Shown here one piece after another: positions 1 through 7,659 of a DNA stretch of 11,372 nucleotides. The notes beneath the pieces were generated by a model. It was not told the origin of the DNA, ran no database searches, and saw only the letters and a program-made list of their open reading frames with translations. The stretch comes from Thermaceae bacterium (GTDB lineage: Bacteria > Deinococcota > Deinococci > Deinococcales > Marinithermaceae). Location: the NCBI GenBank assembly GCA_026985615.1, contig JALSQD010000042.1:1-11372 (forward strand). Direction: 5' to 3'. The position numbers and the translations under genes are program-made. Position 1 is the first letter of the stretch. Every line of letters starts with the position of its first letter.

Positions 1-49
1 TTCTTCGCTCCCCGCCATACCTCCCGGCCAACCGTAGTAAGCTGCATCC

Positions 50-83
50 GTGGGGACCTCCTCTCTCCTGGAGTGGTCCCCAC
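50..83. terminator. Strong hairpin in the gene-free left edge
   Basis: Bases 50-58 (GTGGGGACC) and 75-83 (GGTCCCCAC) form a perfect 9-bp stem around a 16-nt loop. It lies 46 bp beyond the stop codon of the leftward gene ending at 130, so it could end that transcript. No T tract follows on the minus strand; on the plus strand it is followed by the modestly T-rich ATTCTTATC. It could instead be a leader structure of a leftward gene starting just outside the window, since minus-strand purine-rich GGGAGGT (19-25) lies near the edge. I see nothing else in 1-129. Confidence 0.45.
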
Positions 84-129
84 ATTCTTATCGATTCGGT
101 CTCACATGTGTCTGTCCGGGTTCAGTTCC

Positions 130-678
130 TTACGCCAGGCGACCAAAACCCATCAGCTGAAAGAAGCGCTCACGGGCGATTACGCCGACCACTCGATTGC
201 CGTCCACCACGAACACGACGAGGCTTTTCCAAAAGAGCGACGAGAGCTCGCTCACGGCCACGTCGGCCGGCACCACCGGCGCCTTCTCCCATGGCACCAT
301 GTGGTCCTCGAGGCCCAGCACGCCCAGGGGCTCGCCCCCCTCGGTGAGCACGGCCAAGCGCCCCTCGAAAGACTCGACCTGCTCGATCTCGGGCAGGCTG
401 CGGGCGACCTTGCCGGCCGAGGGCGGCGCGACCAAGCCCGCGGTGAGTAGCGTCGTGCAGGGAACCCGTACCGCTCGCTTGGCGGCCCAGAGGCTAAAGG
501 TGAAGATCAGGACGAAGACGAGCCCCTCGGTGACCCCAACGGCGTTGAAACCCTCCCAGCCGAAACGCCCCTGCCCGCGAAAGAGCAGGTGGGTCAGGAA
601 GGCCGCCAGCAGCCCCACGGCCAGGGCCGCGAGGTAGGCGATGGCCCCCGCCCAGCGCAGTTCACGCACCGTTCGCAT
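130..678 (-). CDS. Two-TM membrane protein with a C-terminal CBS-like domain (function unknown)
   Basis: A 182-residue protein. The ATG at 678 is chosen because GGGGGAGGAGG sits directly upstream at good spacing; longer readings in this frame are only the shadow of the upstream gene. Two hydrophobic segments lie at about residues 10-33 and 47-66, predicting an inner-membrane anchor. The soluble remainder contains two short strand-turn-strand units (near LGVLGLEDH, and about residues 136-176 with VFVVDGNRVVGVIARERF). These resemble the core of CBS domains, which bind adenosyl ligands and regulate attached enzymes or transporters. The match is partial and I cannot name a function. The gene overlaps the end of the nucleotidyltransferase gene by 17 nt, so the two are almost certainly co-translated and may act together. 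A membrane sensor of nucleotide state is an inference only. Confidence 0.8.
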   Translation of the reverse strand: MRTVRELRWAGAIAYLAALAVGLLAAFLTHLLFRGQGRFGWEGFNAVGVTEGLVFVLIFTFSLWAAKRAVRVPCTTLLTAGLVAPPSAGKVARSLPEIEQVESFEGRLAVLTEGGEPLGVLGLEDHMVPWEKAPVVPADVAVSELSSLFWKSLVVFVVDGNRVVGVIARERFFQLMGFGRLA

Positions 679-1408
679 GCGCCTCCTCCCCCTCGAACCA
701 CTTGAAGTCTTCCTCCTCGTCGGCGTCCACCCCGACCTCGGGGTAGGGCGTGACGAGCGCGCGCATGGGCACGCCAAAAATTCGCTCGGCCCGCTGCTCG
801 AGCTCCGCCACGGAAAGCCGCCCCAAAAGCAGCTTGAAGAGCACGCCGAATCCGATCAACCGCGCCAGGGCCAAGGGATTCTTGCGCAGGGCAACGATCT
901 TGCGGGCCATCGGCAGCGCCCGGGCAAACAGCGCCTTGTCGAGCAAGATCAGATTGCCGCCGGTGAAGGTGCCCTCACGCAGGCGCGCGTAGGTGCGCCG
1001 CATCCCCGGCCAGCGCTGCTCAACCGCCTCCTTGGGCACGATCGGGTAGACCAAAGCGGCGTCGGGCGCGTGTTCGAGGAGCCAGCGCACCGCCTCGGCG
1101 GTGATGAAAGGGTTGTCGCCGCTGGCGACGAGCACACGCGGCGTCACAGCCTCTGCGAGCCCAGCCTCCAGGTTGGCGATCATCGAACCCTGATCCGGCA
1201 ACAGCACGTCGGGCTCCGGAGAAAGTCCACCCTCGGGCGCCGGCCCGACGTAGACCACGCGGCCCACCTCCGGCGTCGCGCGCAGGGCCTCCAGCGTATA
1301 CGCGACCATCGGCCGCCCGTGCACGGGCACCAGGGTCTTGGCGGCCACCCCGTAGCGGGCGGCCAGGGGATCGTCGGGCGAACCGCCCGCGAGAACGACG
1401 GCATCCAC
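662..1408 (-). CDS. MobA-like nucleotidyltransferase family protein (GT-A fold)
   Basis: A 248-residue protein with the architecture of NTP transferases that join a nucleotide to a sugar phosphate or cofactor precursor. The N-terminal nucleotide-binding signature is MDAVVLAGGS (residues 1-10) with the conserved lysine in AKTLVPVHGRPM (K24). A metal-site motif SGDNP follows at about 96-100, TGGNLILL at about 149-156, and VDAD, a typical late metal/product motif, at about 227-230. The acceptor cannot be predicted; the middle region (about 165-205) is basic and hydrophobic. The GTG start is chosen because it places the VVLAGG strand at the extreme N terminus as in the family, and no other in-frame start lies nearby. 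The only purine-rich Shine-Dalgarno candidate is about 13 nt away and buried in a hairpin, so leaderless initiation is likely. The next gene overlaps its end by 17 nt. Confidence 0.88.
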   Translation of the reverse strand: MDAVVLAGGSPDDPLAARYGVAAKTLVPVHGRPMVAYTLEALRATPEVGRVVYVGPAPEGGLSPEPDVLLPDQGSMIANLEAGLAEAVTPRVLVASGDNPFITAEAVRWLLEHAPDAALVYPIVPKEAVEQRWPGMRRTYARLREGTFTGGNLILLDKALFARALPMARKIVALRKNPLALARLIGFGVLFKLLLGRLSVAELEQRAERIFGVPMRALVTPYPEVGVDADEEEDFKWFEGEEAHANGA

Positions 1409-1414
1409 GCGTTT

Positions 1415-1420
1415 ACGATA
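1415..1420 (-). promoter_or_regulatory. Putative -10 box of a leaderless nucleotidyltransferase mRNA
   Basis: On the minus strand TATCGT occupies -12 to -7 relative to the GTG at 1408, fitting the TANNNT pattern that precedes leaderless genes in Deinococcota. There is no recognisable -35 box; that position falls inside the neighbouring hairpin. It would explain how the gene is expressed behind a terminator and without a well-placed Shine-Dalgarno. Confidence 0.4.
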
Positions 1421-1421
1421 A

Positions 1422-1452
1422 CACCTCCCCCCGCGCGGTGCGGGGGGAGGTG
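1422..1452 (-). terminator. 13-bp GC hairpin after the PEGA gene
   Basis: Bases 1422-1434 (CACCTCCCCCCGC) and 1440-1452 are perfect reverse complements around a 5-nt loop. It starts 13 bp after the stop codon of the PEGA gene. The minus-strand tail after the stem is TTATCGTAAA, a weak U tract, so this is a GC-type terminator or an attenuator. Its 3' arm contains GGGGGGAGGTG, which looks like a Shine-Dalgarno but is too far from the next start and would be sequestered. Confidence 0.6.
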
Positions 1453-1465
1453 GATGGAGGCGGCT

Positions 1466-2884
<1,419 letters not shown>

Positions 2885-2928
2885 ATGCTTCACCTCCACC
2901 CTAAGCCTACCCTGCCTATCCCCGAGAA

Positions 2929-2946
2929 AGTGTAAGCGCAGTGTAA
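2929..2946 (-). promoter_or_regulatory. 7-4-7 direct repeat upstream of the PEGA gene
   Basis: On the minus strand TTACACT-GCGC-TTACACT: two identical heptamers with an 11-bp period, about 45 bp before the PEGA start. An A/T-rich stretch (about 2941-2975) lies upstream of it in the 91-bp accA-PEGA gap. Tandem heptamers on the same helical face are the layout of OmpR/PhoB-family response regulator sites. A weak -10 candidate, TAGGCT, follows downstream; no good -35 is seen, as is common at activator-dependent promoters. Function is inferred from layout only. Confidence 0.35.
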
Positions 2947-2975
2947 TAAGCTTTAATTTTCCTCTCCAAAATCCC

Positions 2976-3926
2976 TCAAACGATCTCGACGGCGCCCATC
3001 TCACGGAATCGGCGGTAACGGTCGGCCAAAAGCTCCTCGGGGCTTAGGGGCTCGAGCTCCGCTAGCTCCTTCGCCAGCGCTTCGGCCAGAGCGTCCATGG
3101 CGCCCTCGGGGTTGCGGTGGGCGCCCCCACCCGGCTCGGGCACCACCCGGTCCACCACGCCTAGCTCCTTGAGGTCGTGGGCGGTGAGCCGCAGCGCCTC
3201 GGCCGCCTGCTCCGCCTGGGCGGCATCGCGCCAGAGGATGGCCGCACACGACTCGGGACTGATGACGGAATACCAGGCGTTTTCCATGATGAGCACCCGG
3301 TTGCCCACGCCGATGGCTAGGGCTCCGCCGGAGCCACCCTCGCCCAAGATGATCGCCAGCGCGGGTACGCGCAACCGCCCCATGCGCTGGATCGATTGGG
3401 CAATCACCCAGGCCTGCCCCCGCTCCTCCGCCGAGACGCCGGGGTAGGCGCCCGGGGTGTCGATGAGGCTGATTAGGGGGAAACCAAAGCGGTCAGCCAT
3501 GTCCATCATCCGCATGGCCTTGCGGTAGCCCTCGGGGTGGGGCATGCCGAAGTTGCGGTGGATGTTCTCCTTGGTCGTCTTGCCTTTCTGGTGACCCACG
3601 ACCACCACGCTACGTCCGCGGAAGCGGGCAAGGCCGGCCACAATCGCGGGGTCGTCGGCGAAGGCGCGGTCACCGTGGAGCTCGATGAAGTCATCAAAGA
3701 CGCGCTCCACCACGTCCAGGGTGGTGGGACGGCCGGGGGCGCGCGCCAGCTGAACGCGCTGCCAGCGGGTCAGGTTGGCGAAGGTCTCGCGCTGCAGGCG
3801 CTCCAGCTTTTGCTCGAGCAGGCCAATCTCGTCGGAAAGGTCCACGCCCCCCGCCTCGGCGTAGTCGCGCAGCTCGCGGATGCGCGCCTCGAGCTCGAGG
3901 ATGGGCTGTTCAAACTCTAGCGGCAT
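2976..3926 (-). CDS. accA: Acetyl-CoA carboxylase carboxyltransferase subunit alpha
   Basis: A 316-residue subunit, the usual AccA length. With AccD it forms the alpha2-beta2 carboxyltransferase that moves the carboxyl group from carboxybiotin on AccB to acetyl-CoA, giving malonyl-CoA, the first committed step of fatty acid synthesis. The start at 3926 (MPLEFEQPILELE) is the family's normal N-terminal helix and has GGGGGAG upstream; the longer cysteine-rich reading is the tail of accD in another frame. Family motifs seen: GHQKGKTTKENIHRNFGM (about 111-128), IDTPGAYPG (about 155-163), GEGGSGGALAIG (about 196-207, oxyanion-forming glycines) and ENAWYSVISPESCAAILW (about 215-232). It overlaps the 3' end of accD by 17 nt, implying translational coupling that fixes subunit stoichiometry. 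accB and accC are not in this window. Confidence 0.97.
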   Translation of the reverse strand: MPLEFEQPILELEARIRELRDYAEAGGVDLSDEIGLLEQKLERLQRETFANLTRWQRVQLARAPGRPTTLDVVERVFDDFIELHGDRAFADDPAIVAGLARFRGRSVVVVGHQKGKTTKENIHRNFGMPHPEGYRKAMRMMDMADRFGFPLISLIDTPGAYPGVSAEERGQAWVIAQSIQRMGRLRVPALAIILGEGGSGGALAIGVGNRVLIMENAWYSVISPESCAAILWRDAAQAEQAAEALRLTAHDLKELGVVDRVVPEPGGGAHRNPEGAMDALAEALAKELAELEPLSPEELLADRYRRFREMGAVEIV

Positions 3927-4776
3927 CGGAAGCTCCCCCTTCCGGGTGCAGCAGGCGCAGCACGTGCGCCAGGGTAGCACGCAGCTCGCGCCGCTCCACC
4001 ACGCGGTCGAGCATGCCGTGGCGCAGTAGGAACTCCGAGCGCTGAAAGCCCTCGGGCAGGTCCTGGCGGATCGTCTGCTTGATCACGCGCGGGCCTGCGA
4101 AACCGATGAGCGCCCCCGGCTCGGCCAGGATCACGTCGGCCAGAGCAGCGAAGCTCGCCGTCACACCGCCCGTGGTGGGGTCGGTGAGGATGGAGACGTA
4201 GGGCAAGCGCTTTTCCCAGAGGCGGTCCAGCGCCATTGTGGTCTTGGCCATCTGCATGAGCGAGAGCGCGGCCTCCTGCATGCGCGCCCCGCCCGAGGCC
4301 GCCACGATCACGAGGGCGCGCCCCTCCTCGGCCGCCAGCTCCGCGCCGCGCGCGATCTCCTCGCCGACGACCGAACCCATCGAGCCGCCGGCGAAGGCGT
4401 AGTCCATGGCGAGCAGCAGCGTGGGCACGCCACCCACCGTGCAGGTGCCCCCGTAGATGGCGTCGGGCCGGCCGGTCTCCTGCTGGTAGCGCGCGAGCCG
4501 CTCGGTATAGGGCTCGGTGTCGGTAAAGCGCAGCGGGTCGGTGGGTCGTACCGCCCCGGTGGTGGGCTCGAAGCTGCCCTCGTCGGCCAGCTGGCGCACC
4601 CGCTCCTCCACCCCCAGGCGGAAGTGGTGGCCGCACTCGGGGCAGACCATGAGGTCGGCCTCGAGGTCCTTCTTGTAGATCTGCGCCTCGCAGGAAGGAC
4701 ACTTGAGCCACAGCTCGGGTACGTCGCGCCCGCCTCCCCGCGTCCTGCGGCGGCGGAAGAGCCGGTCCAGGGCCAT
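3910..4776 (-). CDS. accD: Acetyl-CoA carboxylase carboxyltransferase subunit beta
   Basis: A 288-residue beta subunit, partner of the following accA product. It has the N-terminal four-cysteine zinc finger (C26, C29, C45, C48) that contacts nucleic acid and substrate in characterised homologues. The crotonase-fold carboxyltransferase core shows GGSMGSVVGEEIARG (about 130-144), SGGARMQE (about 161-168), LTDPTTGGVTASFA (about 197-210) and GFAGPRVIKQTIRQDLPEGF (about 225-244). The start ATG overlaps the bactofilin stop codon (TAATG), with AAGGAGA just upstream, so ribosomes finishing bactofilin can continue into accD. The N terminus carries a run of arginines before the zinc finger. All key residues are present. 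Confidence 0.97.
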   Translation of the reverse strand: MALDRLFRRRRTRGGGRDVPELWLKCPSCEAQIYKKDLEADLMVCPECGHHFRLGVEERVRQLADEGSFEPTTGAVRPTDPLRFTDTEPYTERLARYQQETGRPDAIYGGTCTVGGVPTLLLAMDYAFAGGSMGSVVGEEIARGAELAAEEGRALVIVAASGGARMQEAALSLMQMAKTTMALDRLWEKRLPYVSILTDPTTGGVTASFAALADVILAEPGALIGFAGPRVIKQTIRQDLPEGFQRSEFLLRHGMLDRVVERRELRATLAHVLRLLHPEGGASDAARV

Positions 4777-5222
4777 TAATTCTCCTTAGCGGGGGTCTTG
4801 TCCTTCGCGTTCTTGGCGGGAGGCGCTTCCGAGGTCTGGCGCGGCGGCAGGACCTTGCCCTCGCCCGTCACGCTGCGGCCCACGAAGGTGGCCCCGGCCT
4901 CGATGTCGAGGGCCTTGGCCACGACGTCGCCCTCTACCTTCGCGCGCTTGGTGAGCGTGAGCTTGCCGTCGGCGATGACCTTGGCCCGGATCTCGCCGTT
5001 CACCAGGATGTTGCGCGCACGCACCTCCTCACCCTCAATGCGCCCGCTCGGGGCGATCTCGAGGTCGCCATCGATCAACACCGAGCCCAGCACGACCCCG
5101 TCCACCCGCACCGGACCCTTCGACTTGAGGTCGCCGTGAACCTGAGTGCCGGACGCGATGAAGGTGGGGGCCTGGGAGCCACTCGGTTTGCTGGGCTGGG
5201 GGGAAGGTTTACGGCCGAACAT
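4776..5222 (-). CDS. Bactofilin (polymer-forming cytoskeletal protein)
   Basis: A 148-residue bactofilin. These proteins self-assemble without nucleotide into filaments at the membrane and position envelope enzymes. The central beta-helix covers about residues 20-125, with regularly spaced hydrophobic/glycine turns (VHGDL, VRVDGVVLGSV, IDGDLEIAPSGRIEGE, ILVNGEI, KVEGDVVA). It is flanked by a disordered Pro/Ser/Lys N tail (MFGRKPSPQPSKPSG) and a charged Pro/Lys C tail. MFGRK is the common bactofilin start and supports the ATG at 5222. There is no Shine-Dalgarno before it; initiation could follow reinitiation from the M23 stop 10 nt upstream or a leaderless transcript. Adjacency to an M23 endopeptidase is a conserved theme (Helicobacter ccmA/csd1, for example), implying that the filament recruits or restrains that enzyme. 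The symbol is left blank because bactofilins are variously named. Confidence 0.93.
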   Translation of the reverse strand: MFGRKPSPQPSKPSGSQAPTFIASGTQVHGDLKSKGPVRVDGVVLGSVLIDGDLEIAPSGRIEGEEVRARNILVNGEIRAKVIADGKLTLTKRAKVEGDVVAKALDIEAGATFVGRSVTGEGKVLPPRQTSEAPPAKNAKDKTPAKEN

Positions 5223-5229
5223 AGTGTGT

Positions 5230-5235
5230 AGTTTA
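5230..5235 (-). promoter_or_regulatory. Possible -10 box for a leaderless bactofilin mRNA
   Basis: On the minus strand TAAACT lies at -13 to -8 from the bactofilin ATG and overlaps the stop codon of the M23 gene. It fits TANNNT and coincides with the absence of a Shine-Dalgarno. The gene could equally be read from the M23 transcript. Confidence 0.25.
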
Positions 5236-6162
5236 CCGCGTAGCGTAGGCGGGGGGCTCAAGGTAGGGGATTGGGTTGACCGCCTTATCCCAGATGTAGA
5301 CCGAGTAGTGGACGTGGGGGCCGCTCGAGCGCCCCGTGCTGCCCACCCGCCCAATCACCTGGCCGCGTTCCACCTTCTCGCCGCGGCTCACCAGGATCTT
5401 GGACATGTGCCCGTAGAGGGTGCGGTACCCGTAACCGTGGTCGATCTTGACGTAGTAGCCAAAGATGCTCGACCACCCCGCCTCGATCACCTCACCCGGC
5501 GCGGTGGCGTAGATCGAAGTGCCGTACCACGCCGGCAGGTCGACGCCGTCGTGGAACTCGTAACCGCTGCCGAAGGGGTTGCGGCGGGTACCGAACCCGG
5601 AGGCAATGTAAGTGTCCACCTTGAGCGGCCAGCCGGTGGGGCGCGCTGCCTCCTTAGCCAGAGTCTCCTGCAGAGCAGGCTCCACCTGGCCGTTTAGGTC
5701 ATCCAGCAAGGCCTTGAGCCGCTCCGAGGTAAGGCTGTATAGCTCCTCAGCCGAAAGTGGTGCGCCGCCGCCCCCCTGCCCCTTGGCAGCCTCCTCGCCC
5801 TTGACCGGGGTCAGCTCCACCTTGGGCAGGCCCGCGCGCTCACGCAGCCGGTTGATCTCGGCCTCCAGAGCGTCGAGCTGATCGAGCATCTCGGCGGCCT
5901 GCCCCGCAAGCGCGTCGTTGCGGTTGCGCTCGCTGGCGAGCTCGAGCGAGAGCTGGCGCGCCTCGCGCGAAAGCGCCTCGAGCCGCTGCTCGGTATCCTG
6001 CAGCGAGGCAATGCGCCAGTACATGTAGGCGCTGAGACCGGCCCACATCACCACCAGTGCCACGGCGATGCCGAGCGCCAGGGGGCGGAAGGAAAGCGCC
6101 ACCGGCTCTCTGCCCGTGCGCGCGATGAGGATGGTGTAGCGTTCGGATACCCGTCGCCTCAT
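5233..6162 (-). CDS. Membrane-anchored M23 family peptidoglycan endopeptidase
   Basis: A 309-residue zinc metallopeptidase predicted to cut peptide crosslinks in peptidoglycan. Domains: short basic cytoplasmic N terminus, one TM helix at about 27-49 (ALGIAVALVVMWAGLSAYMYW), a periplasmic coiled coil at about 52-112 rich in Glu/Arg/Leu heptads, a glycine-rich hinge (about 128-133), then the LytM/M23 domain at about 180-300. Zinc ligands are visible as H204 and D208 in HDGVD and H285 in HVHYSVYIWD; catalytic H252 (GHMS) and H283 are also present, so it should be active, unlike EnvC/NlpD-type domains lacking these residues. The ATG at 6162 gives the typical MRRR-x-RYTILI start; its GGGAG is unusually far away (about 12 nt). 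A TTG start 39 nt upstream is less likely. It sits 10 nt before bactofilin, its probable scaffold. Confidence 0.94.
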   Translation of the reverse strand: MRRRVSERYTILIARTGREPVALSFRPLALGIAVALVVMWAGLSAYMYWRIASLQDTEQRLEALSREARQLSLELASERNRNDALAGQAAEMLDQLDALEAEINRLRERAGLPKVELTPVKGEEAAKGQGGGGAPLSAEELYSLTSERLKALLDDLNGQVEPALQETLAKEAARPTGWPLKVDTYIASGFGTRRNPFGSGYEFHDGVDLPAWYGTSIYATAPGEVIEAGWSSIFGYYVKIDHGYGYRTLYGHMSKILVSRGEKVERGQVIGRVGSTGRSSGPHVHYSVYIWDKAVNPIPYLEPPAYATR

Positions 6163-6185
6163 AATAGGACCAGTCTCCCTATCAC

Positions 6186-6214
6186 AGCATTGCACGCGCA
6201 ACAGGCAGGGTCAA
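6186..6214 (-). promoter_or_regulatory. Weak promoter candidate for the M23-bactofilin-acc operon
   Basis: In the 69-bp gap after the phosphorylase gene the minus strand has TTGACC (6209-6214, 5 of 6 to the -35 consensus) and, 17 bp on, AATGCT (6186-6191, only 3 of 6 to the -10 consensus). No terminator is visible in the gap, so read-through from pdp is also possible. Confidence 0.25.
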
Positions 6215-6231
6215 GGGGCCGTTAAGACCAC

Positions 6232-7512
6232 TCAGGCGACGATCTCGAGCACCAGCGGCGGCGGCTCTGCCGCCCGGCCGATGCGGTAGGCGGAGCCCAT
6301 GAGCGCGCGGGCCTCCTCCAGGCCGCGCCCGTCACGGTGGTAGAGCCGCGCCAGCACCTCGCCGGCGGCCACCGGCTCGCCGATCTTCCTTTCCAGCCGC
6401 ACCCCCACGCCGTGGTCGATGGCGTCGCCCTTGCGCTCGCGGCCACCGCCGAGGCGCAACGCCGCGAGCCCCACCCGGTAGGCGTCGAGTTCGGTAACGA
6501 CCCCGGCCGCCTCGGTGCGCAGCTCGTAGACGTCGGGGGCCAGCCCGAGCCGCTCGGGCTCGTCCACCACGCGCGCGTCGCCGCCCTGGGCGGCCACGAA
6601 GGCGCGCAGCTTGTCGAGCGCCGCGCCGCTCTTCCATACCGCTTCGGCCCGGGCCGGGTCCTCGCCCGCGGCCTCCAGCGCCTCGCGCGCCAGCGCCAGC
6701 GAGAGCTCGGTCAGGTCGTCCGGCCCCTCGCCCCGCAGGGTGGCGATCGCCTCGCGCACCTCAATGGCGTTGCCCACGGCGCGGCCCAGGGGCTGGTCCA
6801 TCTGGCTGAGCACCGCCCGCACCTCGCGGCCGGCGTGGCGGCCGATGCCCACCATCAACCGCGCCAGCTCGCGGGCGTGCTCCAGGTCCTTCATGAACGC
6901 CCCTTTGCCCACCTTGACGTCCAGGGTGACGATGCGGGCCCCAGCGGCCAGCTTCTTCGACATGATCGAGCTGGCGATCAGCGGGATCGAGGGCACCGTG
7001 CCCGTGACGTCGCGCAGGGCGTACATCTTGCCGTCGGCGGGGGCCAGGTTTTTCGACTGGCCGGAGATGACCAGCCCCACTTCGCGCGCCTGGCGCATGA
7101 ACTCTTCGTCGGAAAGCTCGGCCCGCCAGCCGGGGATGCTCTCCAGCTTGTCGATCGTGCCGCCGGTGTGGGCGAGGCCGCGCCCGCTCATCTTGGCCAC
7201 CACCAGCCCCGCAGCGGCCAGGATGGGGGCCACCACCAGCGTGGTCTTGTCGCCCACCCCCCCGGAGGAGTGCTTGTCGACCGTCTTGCCCAGACCGCTG
7301 AGGTCGAGCACCTCGCCCGAGTGGGCCATGGCCAGCGTCAGCTCGGCGGTCTCGTGCGGGGTCATGCCCTGAAAGTAAACGGCCATCAGCCAGGCGGCCA
7401 TCTGGTAGTCGGGGATGCGCTCCCCCACATAAGCCGCGATCCACTCCTGCAGTTCCGCGGCATCATGAGCGGCGCCGTCGCGCTTTTTTTCGATAAAGTC
7501 TACCGGGTGCAT
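6232..7512 (-). CDS. pdp: Pyrimidine-nucleoside (thymidine) phosphorylase
   Basis: A 426-residue cytosolic enzyme that reversibly phosphorolyses uridine/thymidine-type nucleosides to base plus (deoxy)ribose-1-phosphate in salvage and nucleoside catabolism. Seen: phosphate-binding KHSSGGVGDK (80-89); the family signature SGRGLAHTGGTIDKLE (109-124); and pyrimidine-site residues R167 (YALRDVT), S182 and K186 (ASSIMSKK), aligning with R171/S186/K190 of E. coli DeoA. GGTIDKLE and IPLIASSIMSKK are closer to Pdp/Pyn than to DeoA, hence the symbol; deoA is the alternative name. Length is normal. The ATG at 7512 (MHPVDFIEKKRDG) matches the family N terminus; the further upstream open frame is promoter DNA. 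There is no Shine-Dalgarno, and a -10-like box ends 6 nt before the ATG, so it is probably leaderless. No other deo genes adjoin. Confidence 0.95.
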   Translation of the reverse strand: MHPVDFIEKKRDGAAHDAAELQEWIAAYVGERIPDYQMAAWLMAVYFQGMTPHETAELTLAMAHSGEVLDLSGLGKTVDKHSSGGVGDKTTLVVAPILAAAGLVVAKMSGRGLAHTGGTIDKLESIPGWRAELSDEEFMRQAREVGLVISGQSKNLAPADGKMYALRDVTGTVPSIPLIASSIMSKKLAAGARIVTLDVKVGKGAFMKDLEHARELARLMVGIGRHAGREVRAVLSQMDQPLGRAVGNAIEVREAIATLRGEGPDDLTELSLALAREALEAAGEDPARAEAVWKSGAALDKLRAFVAAQGGDARVVDEPERLGLAPDVYELRTEAAGVVTELDAYRVGLAALRLGGGRERKGDAIDHGVGVRLERKIGEPVAAGEVLARLYHRDGRGLEEARALMGSAYRIGRAAEPPPLVLEIVA

Positions 7513-7514
7513 GC

Positions 7515-7533
7515 TTACAGCATAGCGCTGTAA
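7515..7533. promoter_or_regulatory. Perfect 7-5-7 dyad over the pdp start region (putative operator)
   Basis: TTACAGC-ATAGC-GCTGTAA: perfect 7-bp arms around a 5-bp spacer, beginning 3 bp upstream of the pdp ATG and covering the whole -10 box. A dimeric helix-turn-helix repressor bound here would block pdp transcription. The regulator is not encoded in the window and I cannot assign its family. Confidence 0.5.
7519..7524 (-). promoter_or_regulatory. Putative -10 box of a leaderless pdp mRNA
   Basis: Minus-strand TATGCT (4 of 6 to TATAAT, fits TANNNT) occupies exactly -12 to -7 from the pdp ATG. No Shine-Dalgarno and no convincing -35 are present. This is the spacing expected if transcription starts on the A of the start codon. 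Confidence 0.5.
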
Positions 7534-7629
7534 TGGCACAAAGCAGATGAAGCGAAAAACCTGGCAGACAACATTTGGGTGTAGGCATCGCCAGGACGAA
7601 TGCACAAAGTGAACCACATCAGCGAACGA

Positions 7630-7659
7630 CCGCCGTGGCCCGGCGGCTTTTGTCCTTTT
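7630..7659 (+). terminator. Terminator-like hairpin in the divergent region
   Basis: CCGCCG (7630-7635) pairs with CGGCGG (7641-7646) around TGGCC, followed by CTTTTGTCCTTTT. This is a short GC stem with a T-rich tail, pointing rightward. No gene on the plus strand precedes it inside 7513-7629, so it would act only on a leader transcript or small RNA started in that interval, or may be fortuitous. Confidence 0.3.

Noticed and set aside
2885..3004. Longer N terminus for the PEGA protein
   Set aside because: It would place 40 residues before an obvious signal peptide; the ATG at 2884 has a good Shine-Dalgarno, and the extension runs through promoter DNA and accA.
6163..6201. Upstream TTG start for the M23 peptidase
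   Set aside because: It would add 13 residues with two cysteines before the family-typical MRRR-x-RYTILI start, and has no better ribosome site.
6337..7533. Long plus-strand open frame opposite pdp
   Set aside because: Pdp is unambiguous on the minus strand with all catalytic motifs; the antisense product has no family resemblance.
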